A stretch of DNA of 64,000 nucleotides from Anaerococcus murdochii (lineage in GTDB: Bacteria; Bacillota; Clostridia; Tissierellales; Peptoniphilaceae): contig NZ_JAIPME010000002.1 of assembly GCF_019957155.1 (NCBI RefSeq), forward strand, positions 1,612,001 through 1,676,000. Reading direction: 5' to 3'. Position numbers and translations under genes: made by a program. Of the stretch, positions 1 through 8,522 are shown one piece after another. The first letter of the stretch is position 1. Every line of letters begins with the position of its first letter. Below the pieces are notes generated by a model. That model saw nothing but the letters and a program-made list of their open reading frames with translations. It searched no databases and was not told the origin of the DNA.

Positions 1-1
1 C

Positions 2-949
2 GCAGCTCACACCAAGGCACCTGGTGGATGCAATATAGGAAGTCGTCCTATAGATTTACACTTAAAAGGTTTTGAAGCGCTAGGTGCAGTTAATACCGTT
101 AATAACGACGAAATAGCCATAGTAGCTAAGGATGGGCTAATTGGTACAGAGATTTATCTAGATTTTCCATCAGTAGGAGCTACACAAAACATAATTATGG
201 CTGCTTGCCTTGCCCAAGGTAAGACAACCCTAGAAAATGCTGCAAAAGAACCAGAAATAGTTGACCTTGCATCTTTCCTATCTAAGATGGGTGCAAATAT
301 TAAGGGTGCAGGTACATCTACAATAGTTATTGAAGGTGTTGAGAAACTAACAGGTACCCGTCATACCATAATCCCAGACAGGATTGAAGCTGCAACTTAC
401 ATGACAGCTGCAGCTATGACAAGGGGAGAGGTTTTAATAAATAATGTAATAGGTTCTCACATCAGACCTGTTATTGCAAAACTCGTTGAAATGGGTGTTG
501 ATGTAGAAGAAATCGAAGATGAGGATAAGATTATAGTTAAGGCTCCTCACAGATTAAAATCAACCAATATTCAAACTCTTCCATATCCAGGCTTCCCAAC
601 AGATGCCCAGGCTCAATTTATGGCTCTTATGACAGTTTGTGAGGGAGAAAGCAGGATTCAAGAAACTGTTTTTGAAAATAGGTTTATGCACGTTGAAGAA
701 CTTATGAAAATGGGTGCTGTAATTGCAACATCTGGCAACAGGGCAACAATTGCAGGCGTTGAGAAACTCCATGGGGCAGATGTAAAAGCAACTGACCTTA
801 GAGCGGGTGCGGCTCTTGTTATGGCAGGACTTGTTGCAAAAGGTACAACAAGAGTTTTTGATATTTATCATATAGACAGAGGATATTCAAATCTCGTTGA
901 GAAGCTAAGTAAACTTGGAGCTGACATAAAGAGAGTAGAAGTAGAATAA
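2..949 (+). CDS. murA: UDP-N-acetylglucosamine 1-carboxyvinyltransferase, 3' part
   Basis: This is the C-terminal part of MurA, which transfers enolpyruvate from PEP to UDP-GlcNAc in the first committed step of peptidoglycan synthesis in the cytosol. The reading frame is open from base 2, so the gene begins outside the window. Codons 8-20 read PGGCNIGSRPIDL, which contains the catalytic cysteine loop (Cys115 in E. coli numbering), and LHLKGFEALGA follows. The rest shows the family's repeated inside-out alpha/beta units, with motifs such as FPTDAQAQFMALM and the ending IDRGYSNLVEKLSKLGA. The stop overlaps the recD2 start by one base, so the two are probably co-transcribed. Firmicutes often carry two MurA paralogues, and which one this is cannot be told here. 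Confidence 0.95.
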   Translation, partial: AAHTKAPGGCNIGSRPIDLHLKGFEALGAVNTVNNDEIAIVAKDGLIGTEIYLDFPSVGATQNIIMAACLAQGKTTLENAAKEPEIVDLASFLSKMGANIKGAGTSTIVIEGVEKLTGTRHTIIPDRIEAATYMTAAAMTRGEVLINNVIGSHIRPVIAKLVEMGVDVEEIEDEDKIIVKAPHRLKSTNIQTLPYPGFPTDAQAQFMALMTVCEGESRIQETVFENRFMHVEELMKMGAVIATSGNRATIAGVEKLHGADVKATDLRAGAALVMAGLVAKGTTRVFDIYHIDRGYSNLVEKLSKLGADIKRVEVE

Positions 950-3105
950 TGAAATTAGAAGGCATAGTATCAAACATTAGGTATAGGAATGATGAGAGTG
1001 GCTATAGCGTTATGACGCTTGAAACCACCGATTCTGACATAACTATTGTTGGAACTATGCCTTTATTTAATGAAGGCGATAGGATAGAAGTCGAAGGCGA
1101 ATTTATCTACCACGATAAGTACGGCGAGCAGATAAATGTCAGAAATGTAAGGCTAAAAAAACCTTCTGACAGAGATTCTATAATCAAATATTTAGCAAGC
1201 GGAAATATTAGAGGAGTCGGGAAAAAAACAGCCCAAGCAATTTACGATGTATTTGGCACAGATTCTCTAGATATTTTATACAAGGATCCAGATAAACTTT
1301 TGAAGGTTGAAGGTATCGGGAAGAAGAAACTTGAAGATATTAAGATATCTGTCGAAGAAACTAGGGATTCAAGGCGTAGTTTAGAATTTCTCCAAGGACT
1401 TAGGATATCCTATAATCTTGCAATGAAAATTTACAATAAGTATGGAGAAAATACTATAGATATTGTAAAATCAAATCCTTATAAACTTATTGAAGATATT
1501 AAAGGAATTGGTTTTTCTATGGCGGATGCCTTGGCAAGAAATATGCAAATGGAATCTAACTCTGCCTTTAGGATTTCAGCTGGACTAAGATATATAATTG
1601 ATTTTGAAGCAGATTTTAATGGCCACACTAGCCTTGAAATCTCATACCTGATTGACCAAGCAGCTAAGCTTTTGAAAGCTGATAAGAAATTGATTGAAGA
1701 GCAAATTCAAGCAGATCTCTTAGCGGGAAAACTTGAACTTGTTGAAATAGAAGGAAAGTCCTATGTTTATTCTAAGGGTCTTTACAAGGCGGAAAAATCT
1801 GTTGCCATGGCCCTTGCAAAAAAAATTAAGGAAGCTTATATCTTTGATGTAGAAATTGATGAAGACCTTGGTGGTTATTCAGAAGAGCAAAAACAAGCCA
1901 TTGAGGCTGCTTTTGAAAATATGGTCTTAGTAATAACTGGTGGACCAGGTACAGGGAAAACTACAATAATCAATGCTATTACAAGTATTCTAGATAAAAA
2001 TGAACTTACCTACGCTCTTGCAGCACCAACAGGCAGGGCTGCCAAGCGTATGCAAGAAGCAACGGACAGCGAAGCTAACACCATCCACAGGCTAGTTGGC
2101 ATTAGGCCAGATATGCCGATTGCTGAATACAACGAAGAAAATCCAATAGAAAAAGACTACATAATCGTTGATGAGATGAGTATGGTTGATATTTACTTGA
2201 TGAAAAGACTTCTTGATGCAGTTGGTGAATCCACAGCCTTAATTTTGGTTGGGGATAGCGACCAGTTGCCATCAGTAGGTCCAGGCAATGTTTTATCTGA
2301 CATCTTAAATTCTTCTGCCCAATCAATTAGACTTAAGAAAATTTTTAGGCAGGCAGGCCAGTCAAATATAATTGTTAACGCCCACAGGATAAATGAGGGT
2401 AAATACCCAGTTTTAAACCAACCTGACAAAGACTTTTTCTTTATAAATGCTAATGGGGATAATTTTAATAAAGCTTTGTTAGATTTGATTAAGGATAGAC
2501 TGCCAAGCTTTTATAAATTTGACCCAGTAAGGGATATTGAAGTCCTAGCCCTATCAAGAAAAACAAATTGGGGAGTTGATGCCATTAATAAATCAATCCA
2601 AGAAGCCATTAATAAAGAAAAAATAATTTTAAAAGTAAATGATAGGATCTTTAAGCTCAACGATAAGGTTATGCAGGTGAGAAATAATTACGATTTAAAG
2701 GCCTTAAATGACGCCTCTAACGACGATGGGGTCTATAATGGGGATATTGGTATCGTTACAGAAATAGACACCAATGAGGAGAGTCTTAAGGTCGAATTTG
2801 ATGACGGAAAAATCGTAAAATACAAAAAAGAGGATATTAAAGATTTGGACCTATCTTATGCTATCACAGTTCATAAGTCCCAAGGATCTGAATTTAAGTG
2901 TGTGATTATCCCTATGATGCAGGTTGCTCCCATGCTATTAACAAGAAACTTACTTTATACTGGGGTAACTCGTGCGAAAAAACTTGTAATTTTACTTGGA
3001 GATAAGCGATTTATAAAAAGAATGGTTGATAATAATAGGTCAAATGACAGAAATACCAATCTTTCCTATTGGATAAATGAAATGGAGTTTATTCTTGCTG
3101 ATTGA
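949..3105 (+). CDS. recD2: RecD2-type ATP-dependent DNA helicase (SF1B)
   Basis: The 718-residue protein fits RecD2/YrrC, a 5'-3' superfamily 1B helicase that works without RecBC and is linked to mismatch and replication-fork repair. An N-terminal OB-like part (about residues 1-75) is followed by helix-hairpin-helix motifs (RGVGKKTAQAIYDVFG near 85; VEGIGKKKLEDI near 120), the Walker A GGPGTGKTT near residue 331, Walker B IIVDEMSMVD near 405, an arginine-finger-type motif KKIFRQA, and the C-terminal UvrD_C_2 motif YAITVHKSQGSEF near 635. Length is normal for the family. Its start overlaps the murA stop, and its end overlaps the next gene by 29 bases. Confidence 0.95.
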   Translation: MKLEGIVSNIRYRNDESGYSVMTLETTDSDITIVGTMPLFNEGDRIEVEGEFIYHDKYGEQINVRNVRLKKPSDRDSIIKYLASGNIRGVGKKTAQAIYDVFGTDSLDILYKDPDKLLKVEGIGKKKLEDIKISVEETRDSRRSLEFLQGLRISYNLAMKIYNKYGENTIDIVKSNPYKLIEDIKGIGFSMADALARNMQMESNSAFRISAGLRYIIDFEADFNGHTSLEISYLIDQAAKLLKADKKLIEEQIQADLLAGKLELVEIEGKSYVYSKGLYKAEKSVAMALAKKIKEAYIFDVEIDEDLGGYSEEQKQAIEAAFENMVLVITGGPGTGKTTIINAITSILDKNELTYALAAPTGRAAKRMQEATDSEANTIHRLVGIRPDMPIAEYNEENPIEKDYIIVDEMSMVDIYLMKRLLDAVGESTALILVGDSDQLPSVGPGNVLSDILNSSAQSIRLKKIFRQAGQSNIIVNAHRINEGKYPVLNQPDKDFFFINANGDNFNKALLDLIKDRLPSFYKFDPVRDIEVLALSRKTNWGVDAINKSIQEAINKEKIILKVNDRIFKLNDKVMQVRNNYDLKALNDASNDDGVYNGDIGIVTEIDTNEESLKVEFDDGKIVKYKKEDIKDLDLSYAITVHKSQGSEFKCVIIPMMQVAPMLLTRNLLYTGVTRAKKLVILLGDKRFIKRMVDNNRSNDRNTNLSYWINEMEFILAD

Positions 3106-3724
3106 TTATTTATTTTTAGATAAAAATACCTGTGCCTTTTGTCAGAGCGAATACATTTACAAATACGATCTTTGTAGGGATTGTTATGATAGGCTCGATT
3201 ATGTCGATAATAAATTTCTTATAGGTGATTATGAGTGCTACTCTATATATTTTTATGACGAATTTTTTAAAAAGCTAATAGGTCTCTATAAGTTTGAGAG
3301 AAGGACAGAATTTTCTAGGATTTTCGCAAAGATTATCTATGACTATGGGATTAAGAAAAATCTTTTCGATGTCGATTATATTTTGCCTTCACCATCATCA
3401 AAAGGAACTTTGATCAATAGAGGCTTTGACCATATCAGAATGATTACCGATGATTTTATCGACAAAATAAAACCATCCTATCTTGATGATTTTAAAAAGA
3501 TCAGAGATACCAGGGCTCAGCACGACTTGGGGAAGGAAGATAGGTCCAAAAACTTAATCGGTGCTTTTAGATTAGACAAGGATTTGACTGGAAAATCAGT
3601 TTTGATAATTGATGACCTTGTCACAACTGGAAACACCTCACTTGAAATGATAAAAGTTTTGGAAGAAGCAAATGTAAAAGAAGTAAAAATCTTAGCCCTT
3701 GCTTCTGAAAGAAGGGTATTATAA
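3077..3724 (+). CDS. ComF-family phosphoribosyltransferase-like protein
   Basis: The 215-residue protein has the ComF layout: an N-terminal cysteine pair cluster (CAFC at about 15-18 and CRDC at about 29-32, likely zinc binding) followed by a type I phosphoribosyltransferase fold with the PRPP loop VLIIDDLVTTGNTS near residue 175. ComF proteins assist uptake of transforming DNA in naturally competent bacteria, but the biochemical role is unsettled and the family is also found in non-competent species. The start at 3077 lies inside the end of recD2. No better ribosome site is seen downstream, so the exact N-terminus is uncertain. Placement after a recombination helicase is common in Firmicutes. 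Confidence 0.85.
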   Translation: MKWSLFLLIDYLFLDKNTCAFCQSEYIYKYDLCRDCYDRLDYVDNKFLIGDYECYSIYFYDEFFKKLIGLYKFERRTEFSRIFAKIIYDYGIKKNLFDVDYILPSPSSKGTLINRGFDHIRMITDDFIDKIKPSYLDDFKKIRDTRAQHDLGKEDRSKNLIGAFRLDKDLTGKSVLIIDDLVTTGNTSLEMIKVLEEANVKEVKILALASERRVL

Positions 3725-3763
3725 AAGCCAAGCTAAGCGATTGCTTAAACTTGGCTTATTTTT
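3725..3763. terminator. Bidirectional intrinsic terminator between comF-like gene and scfB
   Basis: An inverted repeat (AAGCCAAGCTAAGC paired with GCTTAAACTTGGCTT) is followed by ATTTTTAT on the plus strand and preceded by an A-rich run, so it can stop both converging transcripts. Confidence 0.8.
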
Positions 3764-5144
3764 ATGCTTCTACCTTTTCGGCTTCTTTCATAAGTTCATA
3801 AATTTTAATGGCTAGGGCCATTTCAATTCTTTTCCTAAATAATTTGCAAGAATAATCGTGGGTGTGGTTTAAATCACCTGTCGCATTGTAATTATTTGCA
3901 GCACAGCCACCAGAACAATACATATTTGCCCAGCACTCTCTGCATTCTGATTTTGAATAGCAGTTGCAGGTCTTAAACTCGTTTACAAGGCTAGTATTTT
4001 TTACGCCTTCAAAAATATTTCCTATCTTAAAATCATCATTGCCTACAAATTGGTGGCAAGGGAAGAGGTCTCCAGTTGGTGTTACAGCCATGTATTCTGT
4101 TCCTGAACCACAGCCTGAAAGTCTCTTGTGGATGCAAGGGCCGTTTTCAAGGTCAATCATATAGTGATAGAAAATGAATTCATCGTTATTATCAATTGCT
4201 TCCATCATCATATCAGCTAATTTTTCGTATTGGTCAAAAAGAATTGGTAGGTGTTCATCTTTTAGGGCATATTCATTATCAGGGCTGCCTACAACCGGCT
4301 CTAGGGAAGTACGTTTGAAACCTAAATCTAGATAGGTTTTAATATCTTCTGTAAAGTCGAGATTGTTGGCTGTATAGGTCCCTCTCATGTAGTATTCCTT
4401 ATCACCGCGTTTTTCAACAAGTCTTTGGAATTTTGGCACAATTAGGTCAAAGGAACCAGTACCAGCGAGGGTCTTTCTAAAGTGGTCGTGTTTTTCTTGC
4501 CTACCATCAAGGGATAAGACAACATTTTTCATATTATCGTTCAGATAATCAATAGTATTATCATTTAGAAGTAGACCGTTGGTTGTAAGGGTGAAGTTAA
4601 AGTGCTTGTTGAATTCCTCTTCCTTGCTTCTTGCGTAGTCGACGGTATATTTTACCACATCAAGGTTCATCAAAGGCTCACCGCCAAAGAAATCTATGTC
4701 TAGATTATAATGCTTACCTGAATTTTCCAAGAGAAAATCAATTGCTTTTTTTGCAACTTCCTTAGTCATTATAGCGTCTGGTCCGTGATATTTGCCGCCC
4801 TTGGCAAAGCAATAATCACAGGTAAAATTGCAAGTGTGGGCCACATTTAGGCAAAGAGCCTTGATGTTAGTTGGCCTTTTTGTAACATCAATTGCAAGGT
4901 CCTTAAAATTATCTTCTGTGAATAATTGACCTGTAGAGATAAGTTCTTCAACCTCATCGAAGGCTACATTTAGTTCATCATCTTTGAGCTTGTACTTTTC
5001 TTTAATTTCTTCTTTTAATATATTTTCGTCTGTATTTTTGTATTTTTCAATAATATCATAGGTGACATCATCAACTAGGTGGACAGATCCACTATATATA
5101 TCTAAAACAATATTAAAACCCTTAGCTTTATATTGGTGTATCAT
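3762..5144 (-). CDS. scfB: SCIFF peptide radical-SAM maturase (thioether-forming)
   Basis: This 460-residue radical-SAM/SPASM enzyme sits 124 bases downstream of a SCIFF precursor gene. Such maturases (for example CteB and Tte1186 in other clostridia) install Cys-to-residue alpha-thioether links in the peptide. Residues 1-80 resemble a PqqD-like peptide-recognition domain. The radical-SAM motif is C105-x3-C109-x2-C112 (CNFTCDYC), followed by the GGEP motif near 154. The C-terminal SPASM region has cysteines at 337, 345, 363, 393, 395, 401, 404, 410, 414 and 433, enough for two auxiliary 4Fe-4S clusters. The start is supported by an AAAGGAGAA site just upstream. An intrinsic terminator lies between scfA and scfB, so scfB is probably made by read-through at a lower level. 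Confidence 0.93.
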   Translation of the reverse strand: MIHQYKAKGFNIVLDIYSGSVHLVDDVTYDIIEKYKNTDENILKEEIKEKYKLKDDELNVAFDEVEELISTGQLFTEDNFKDLAIDVTKRPTNIKALCLNVAHTCNFTCDYCFAKGGKYHGPDAIMTKEVAKKAIDFLLENSGKHYNLDIDFFGGEPLMNLDVVKYTVDYARSKEEEFNKHFNFTLTTNGLLLNDNTIDYLNDNMKNVVLSLDGRQEKHDHFRKTLAGTGSFDLIVPKFQRLVEKRGDKEYYMRGTYTANNLDFTEDIKTYLDLGFKRTSLEPVVGSPDNEYALKDEHLPILFDQYEKLADMMMEAIDNNDEFIFYHYMIDLENGPCIHKRLSGCGSGTEYMAVTPTGDLFPCHQFVGNDDFKIGNIFEGVKNTSLVNEFKTCNCYSKSECRECWANMYCSGGCAANNYNATGDLNHTHDYSCKLFRKRIEMALAIKIYELMKEAEKVEA

Positions 5145-5213
5145 AAATTCTCCTTTATTTTTAAAATCCTTACTATTATACTAATATGCAAGGATTATAA
5201 AAGCTTTAAACAG

Positions 5214-5246
5214 AAAAAAACTTACCTACATTTATGTAAGTAAGTT
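5214..5246 (-). terminator. Intrinsic terminator between scfA and scfB
   Basis: On the minus strand a 12-bp stem (AACTTACTTACA with TGTAGGTAAGTT, one G-U pair, TAAA loop) runs into a T tract. It lies after the scfA stop and before scfB, so it should make scfA mRNA more abundant than scfB mRNA. Confidence 0.8.
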
Positions 5247-5268
5247 ATTAAATAGTGTAAGTTTTTTC

Positions 5269-5421
5269 CTATTTATTTTCCTTTTTGCTAACACATTCTT
5301 GGTTGGCAACTCCGCAAGATGTTTTACAAGCAGATTGGCAAGATGTTTGACATTCACCGCAACCGCCGTCTTTTTGGCTCTTGTGAAGATTTCTTGTGTT
5401 AAGTGTAAGTATTCTTTTCAT
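5269..5421 (-). CDS. scfA: SCIFF (six cysteines in forty-five) RiPP precursor peptide
   Basis: This is a 50-codon gene with a good AAGGAG site. The peptide begins MKRILTLNTRNLHKSQ, a typical SCIFF leader, and its core has cysteines at 21, 24, 28, 32, 36 and 43 in the pattern GGCGECQTSCQSACKTSC. SCIFF peptides are nearly universal in Clostridia and are cross-linked by the adjacent maturase ScfB; the function of the mature product is not established. The core pattern and the neighbouring maturase make the call firm. No dedicated transporter or protease is visible next to it. A promoter (TTGACA, 17 bp, TAATAT) overlaps the 3' end of the upstream decarboxylase-family gene. Confidence 0.95.
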   Translation of the reverse strand: MKRILTLNTRNLHKSQKDGGCGECQTSCQSACKTSCGVANQECVSKKENK

Positions 5422-5432
5422 ATTAAAATCTC

Positions 5433-5444
5433 CTTATCGATAAG
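5433..5444. promoter_or_regulatory. Perfect palindrome in the scfA leader
   Basis: CTTATCGATAAG is a perfect 12-bp palindrome placed between the scfA promoter and its ribosome site, which it partly overlaps. It could be an operator or a small RNA hairpin that hides the AAGGAG; neither is proven. Confidence 0.4.
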
Positions 5445-5463
5445 AATTTCTTATTCAATTATA

Positions 5464-5492
5464 ATATTAACAGTTTTCTTCTCTTTTGTCAA
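5464..5492 (-). promoter_or_regulatory. Promoter of scfA
   Basis: On the minus strand, TTGACA (5487-5492) and TAATAT (5464-5469) are separated by 17 bp. The element lies across the end of the upstream gene, so scfA can be transcribed on its own. Confidence 0.7.
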
Positions 5493-6819
5493 TCAGGACA
5501 GATATCGAATTTTCCTCAATATTTAGATTAATGTTATTTGCTAATAAATTATTTATATTTTCTAAGACATTTTTATCAATTAATTCTCCTGGCGCAATAA
5601 TTGGTATTCCTGGTGGATATGCGTAAGTAAAGCCAGCAGCAATTTTTCCCTCAGCATCTTTTATATTTATTAATAAAGATTCTTTTTCCATGGCCTCATA
5701 GATTTCGTAAATTTTTTTAGGTCTAATATAGGAAAAATTATATGACACATTTATTTGACCTAAAGTTTTATCAATTTTAATTAGAGCTTTTTTGAGAAGT
5801 TCAAAAGCTAGGTCGCTATCGTAAAGACTTGCTATCAAAAGGACGTAGGAAGGGTAGGCCATTTCTACTTCGATTTTTTCTTTTTTCAGCAAGTCTCCAA
5901 GTTCTTTCCCGTTTATATTTGTATCCTTAGTTGAAATTAAAATTTTTGACCTGTCTTTATTTTTAGAATCAATTAATTTTAAATTTTTCAAATTCAACTT
6001 ATAAAGATTATCGAGATTTTTTGATAACTTCTCATTTAAATTTTTCATCTTTCCAAGGTTTTCTAAAATATAATCAATAGATTGTAAGATCAGATAAGAT
6101 GGGGAAGATGTTTGGAAAATAGACATAGCAAATCTTAAATCTTTTATTATTTTTTCATCGTTAACAAGAACAGCCGCTCCTGGTGTGAGGGCAGGAAGAT
6201 TTTTATGAAAAGAAGTTATGGCTATATCAAAAGTGTTTTTATATTCGCCTGTCAAAAACAAATGAGACCCGTGAGCCATATCTAAAACTAGTTTGGTATT
6301 ATTATCCTTACACAAATTATAAATTTTTTCTATATTTAGTAAATAACCTTCATAGGAAGGCGAAGTGATTACAAGAGCAGCGTAGTTTTTAGTTTTTAAT
6401 TGATTTTCTAAGTACTTATAGGAAATATCAACTATTGCACCGATGTCATTAGTTTTAATATCTAGATAATCGACTTTTAATTTATTAATCAAGCAAGCGT
6501 TATAAACGGCCTTGTGGGATGATCTTTGGATTAAGATATTTTTTTTATTTTTTTTGATGGCTCTGATGCTAGCTAAAATACCTGATGTAGATCCATTTGT
6601 AGAAATGATTGCTTCTTTTACCTTATAAATTTCTGCAATTTTTTTCTCCATTTCTACAAAAACTTCCTTAGGATCATTTAGGTTATCAAGTCCATCTATT
6701 TCAGTAAAATCTCTCCCATATCCTATATTTGGATTTAAAATCTTTGACCTTTTATGACCAGGCATATGGAAAGGATAGATATTTTCATTTAGGTATTCAT
6801 CAATAAGTTTATTTAACAT
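5467..6819 (-). CDS. Orn/Lys/Arg decarboxylase-family PLP enzyme (fold type I)
   Basis: A 450-residue protein of the Orn/Lys/Arg decarboxylase family in its short Gram-positive form (SpeA/YaaO-like). The conserved start FHMPGHKRS binds substrate; STNGSTSGI and SSHKAVYN follow; DMAHGSH carries the PLP-ring aspartate, and ITSFHK carries the Schiff-base lysine. The C-terminal small domain includes FTYAYPPGIPIIAPGE. It probably decarboxylates lysine or arginine to cadaverine or agmatine; which one cannot be told. I chose the ATG at 6819 over an upstream in-frame ATG because GGAGG stands at the right distance before it. It faces the LCP gene divergently and is followed by scfA. Confidence 0.85.
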   Translation of the reverse strand: MLNKLIDEYLNENIYPFHMPGHKRSKILNPNIGYGRDFTEIDGLDNLNDPKEVFVEMEKKIAEIYKVKEAIISTNGSTSGILASIRAIKKNKKNILIQRSSHKAVYNACLINKLKVDYLDIKTNDIGAIVDISYKYLENQLKTKNYAALVITSPSYEGYLLNIEKIYNLCKDNNTKLVLDMAHGSHLFLTGEYKNTFDIAITSFHKNLPALTPGAAVLVNDEKIIKDLRFAMSIFQTSSPSYLILQSIDYILENLGKMKNLNEKLSKNLDNLYKLNLKNLKLIDSKNKDRSKILISTKDTNINGKELGDLLKKEKIEVEMAYPSYVLLIASLYDSDLAFELLKKALIKIDKTLGQINVSYNFSYIRPKKIYEIYEAMEKESLLINIKDAEGKIAAGFTYAYPPGIPIIAPGELIDKNVLENINNLLANNINLNIEENSISVLIDKREENC

Positions 6820-6905
6820 ATGTCCTCCACTAATATTATAGCTTAACTTAAAAATTTTGTAAGGTAAATTATCCATTTGGGTGTATGATAAGGCTAGGTG
6901 ATTAA

Positions 6906-7778
6906 ATGAAAGATAATTTTATAAAAATAATTAAATCAATAATAGTATTTTTGCTCTTTGTGATTGTATTTGCAGCAGGTTTTATTTTGTGGGGCTTTAT
7001 TAAGGGTGAAAAAATAGAAAATCCTATTGCAGATATTACAGGTCCTAAGGATGAGTTTTTGTTCCTTCTTGCAGGAGTTGACTCAACAGGTGAAGAAACA
7101 GGTACAAGGACTGATACCCTCATGCTTATTAAGGCTGATAGCAAAAATAATACAGTAGATATGATCTCTATTCCAAGAGATTCTTATGTGTCAATAAATG
7201 GCAAGATGGATAAGATTAATGCCGCCCATTCCTATGGGGGTATAGATTTAACTATGACAGTTGTTAGGGACTTTTTGGGAATTAACCTAGATAAGTACAT
7301 GGTAATTTCTTTTGAGGCAGTAATAGAAGGCATTGATGCACTTGGAGGTATGGATGTTGATGTAAGCCAAGACGTGGCAGGAGCTATGGGAATAAATCCT
7401 GGTATCCACACTATGAGTGGAGATGAGGTCTTAAAATATGTTAGGTTTAGAAAAGGCTATCAAAATGCAGACCTTGGTAGGATTAATACTCAGCAAGACT
7501 TCCTTAAACAATTTATAAAGGAAGCCACTAAGCCAACCAATCTGCCAAAACTACCAAAAGTTTACGCTGCTATGAAACCATATATAAAAACAAATATGAA
7601 TATAAAAGACCTATCATCTCTTGCCATGAAATTTAAGTTTGTAGATTCTTCAAATCTTAATTCTGTAAGGCTTGAGGGTGAGGGCTTTAATATGGGTGGC
7701 ATCTCATATTATAAGATTTATCCTGAATCAATAGAAAATATCAGGTCAACCTACCTAAATTCATTTTTAAGAAATTAG
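6906..7778 (+). CDS. LytR-CpsA-Psr (LCP) family wall-polymer ligase
   Basis: The 290-residue membrane protein has one N-terminal transmembrane segment (about residues 9-29) and an extracellular LCP domain. LCP enzymes move teichoic acid or capsule chains from undecaprenyl-phosphate lipid onto peptidoglycan. The conserved elements are visible: LLAGVDS, a RTDTLMLI strand with the arginine and aspartate that hold the pyrophosphate, SIPRDSYV, and the arginine-rich VRFRKGYQNADLGRINTQQDFL. It lacks the accessory domains of longer LytR proteins. It is divergent from the decarboxylase-family gene and 38 bases before apt. Confidence 0.9.
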   Translation: MKDNFIKIIKSIIVFLLFVIVFAAGFILWGFIKGEKIENPIADITGPKDEFLFLLAGVDSTGEETGTRTDTLMLIKADSKNNTVDMISIPRDSYVSINGKMDKINAAHSYGGIDLTMTVVRDFLGINLDKYMVISFEAVIEGIDALGGMDVDVSQDVAGAMGINPGIHTMSGDEVLKYVRFRKGYQNADLGRINTQQDFLKQFIKEATKPTNLPKLPKVYAAMKPYIKTNMNIKDLSSLAMKFKFVDSSNLNSVRLEGEGFNMGGISYYKIYPESIENIRSTYLNSFLRN

Positions 7779-7816
7779 GAAATGGGTATAATAGATATGA
7801 ATACGATGGAGGAATT

Positions 7817-8335
7817 ATGGATATCAAATCATTAATAAGAGTAATTGAAGATTACCCTGAAAAGGGCATATCCTTTAAGGATATAACAACCTTACTAAAT
7901 GATAAGGATGGTTTTAGAAAAACAATTGACCTACTTGAGGCAGAGTTAAAAGACTATGATTTTGACTATATAGCAGGTGTTGAATCAAGAGGACTTATCT
8001 TTGGTGCACCTTTGGCTGATAGGCTAAATAAAGGCTTTATTCCAATAAGAAAGCCAGGTAAACTTCCAGCTGAAATTGAAAAAGTATCTTACGATTTAGA
8101 ATACGGCACTAACGAGCTAGAAATTCACAAAGATGCCCTTAATGAAGGTGATAAGGTTGTAATTATTGATGACCTTATTGCAACAGGTGGATCTGCAAAG
8201 GCTGCTTCTAAACTAGTTGAATCTATTGGCGGGGAAGTTGTTTGTTTTGAATTTTTAATTGAACTTACATCTCTAAAGGGCAGAGAAGTACTAAAAGACT
8301 ATGATGTAATATCATTAGTTGAATATGACCATTAA
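7817..8335 (+). CDS. apt: Adenine phosphoribosyltransferase
   Basis: The 172-residue enzyme salvages adenine by joining it to PRPP to form AMP. Motifs are the N-terminal YPEKGISFKDITTLL, the adenine-site segment VESRGLIFGAPLA, RKPGKLP, and the PRPP loop VVIIDDLIATGGSA near residue 115. Length is standard. GGAGG precedes the ATG, and a TATAAT at about 7787 may give it its own promoter. An intrinsic terminator follows. Confidence 0.97.
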   Translation: MDIKSLIRVIEDYPEKGISFKDITTLLNDKDGFRKTIDLLEAELKDYDFDYIAGVESRGLIFGAPLADRLNKGFIPIRKPGKLPAEIEKVSYDLEYGTNELEIHKDALNEGDKVVIIDDLIATGGSAKAASKLVESIGGEVVCFEFLIELTSLKGREVLKDYDVISLVEYDH

Positions 8336-8349
8336 TTAAAATAATGTAA

Positions 8350-8376
8350 AGAGGTTTCATATTGAAATCTCTTTTT
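8350..8376 (+). terminator. Intrinsic terminator after apt
   Basis: AGAGGTTTCA pairs with TGAAATCTCT around a 3-base loop and is followed by TTTT. Confidence 0.8.
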
Positions 8377-8449
8377 AAATGCTCAAATTTAAACATCTTT
8401 AAGAATTAAGAAATTAAATTAATTTTCTTAAATAAATTTATAAATATAC

Positions 8450-8477
8450 TTGAAATGAATATTATCCCTAGTATAAT
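8450..8477 (+). promoter_or_regulatory. Promoter of the dnaJ-like/clpB operon
   Basis: TTGAAA (8450-8455) and TATAAT (8472-8477) are separated by 16 bp. No CIRCE or CtsR-type repeat was recognised beside it. The rest of 8377-8522 is AT-rich leader. Confidence 0.55.
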
Positions 8478-8522
8478 CTTATTAAGGTCAGAGATGGTCA
8501 AATAAATATGATGGAGGTAGAA

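Noticed and set aside
560-871. 103-codon minus-strand frame inside murA
   Set aside because: It is a shadow of the murA frame with a cysteine-rich, low-sense translation and no ribosome site.
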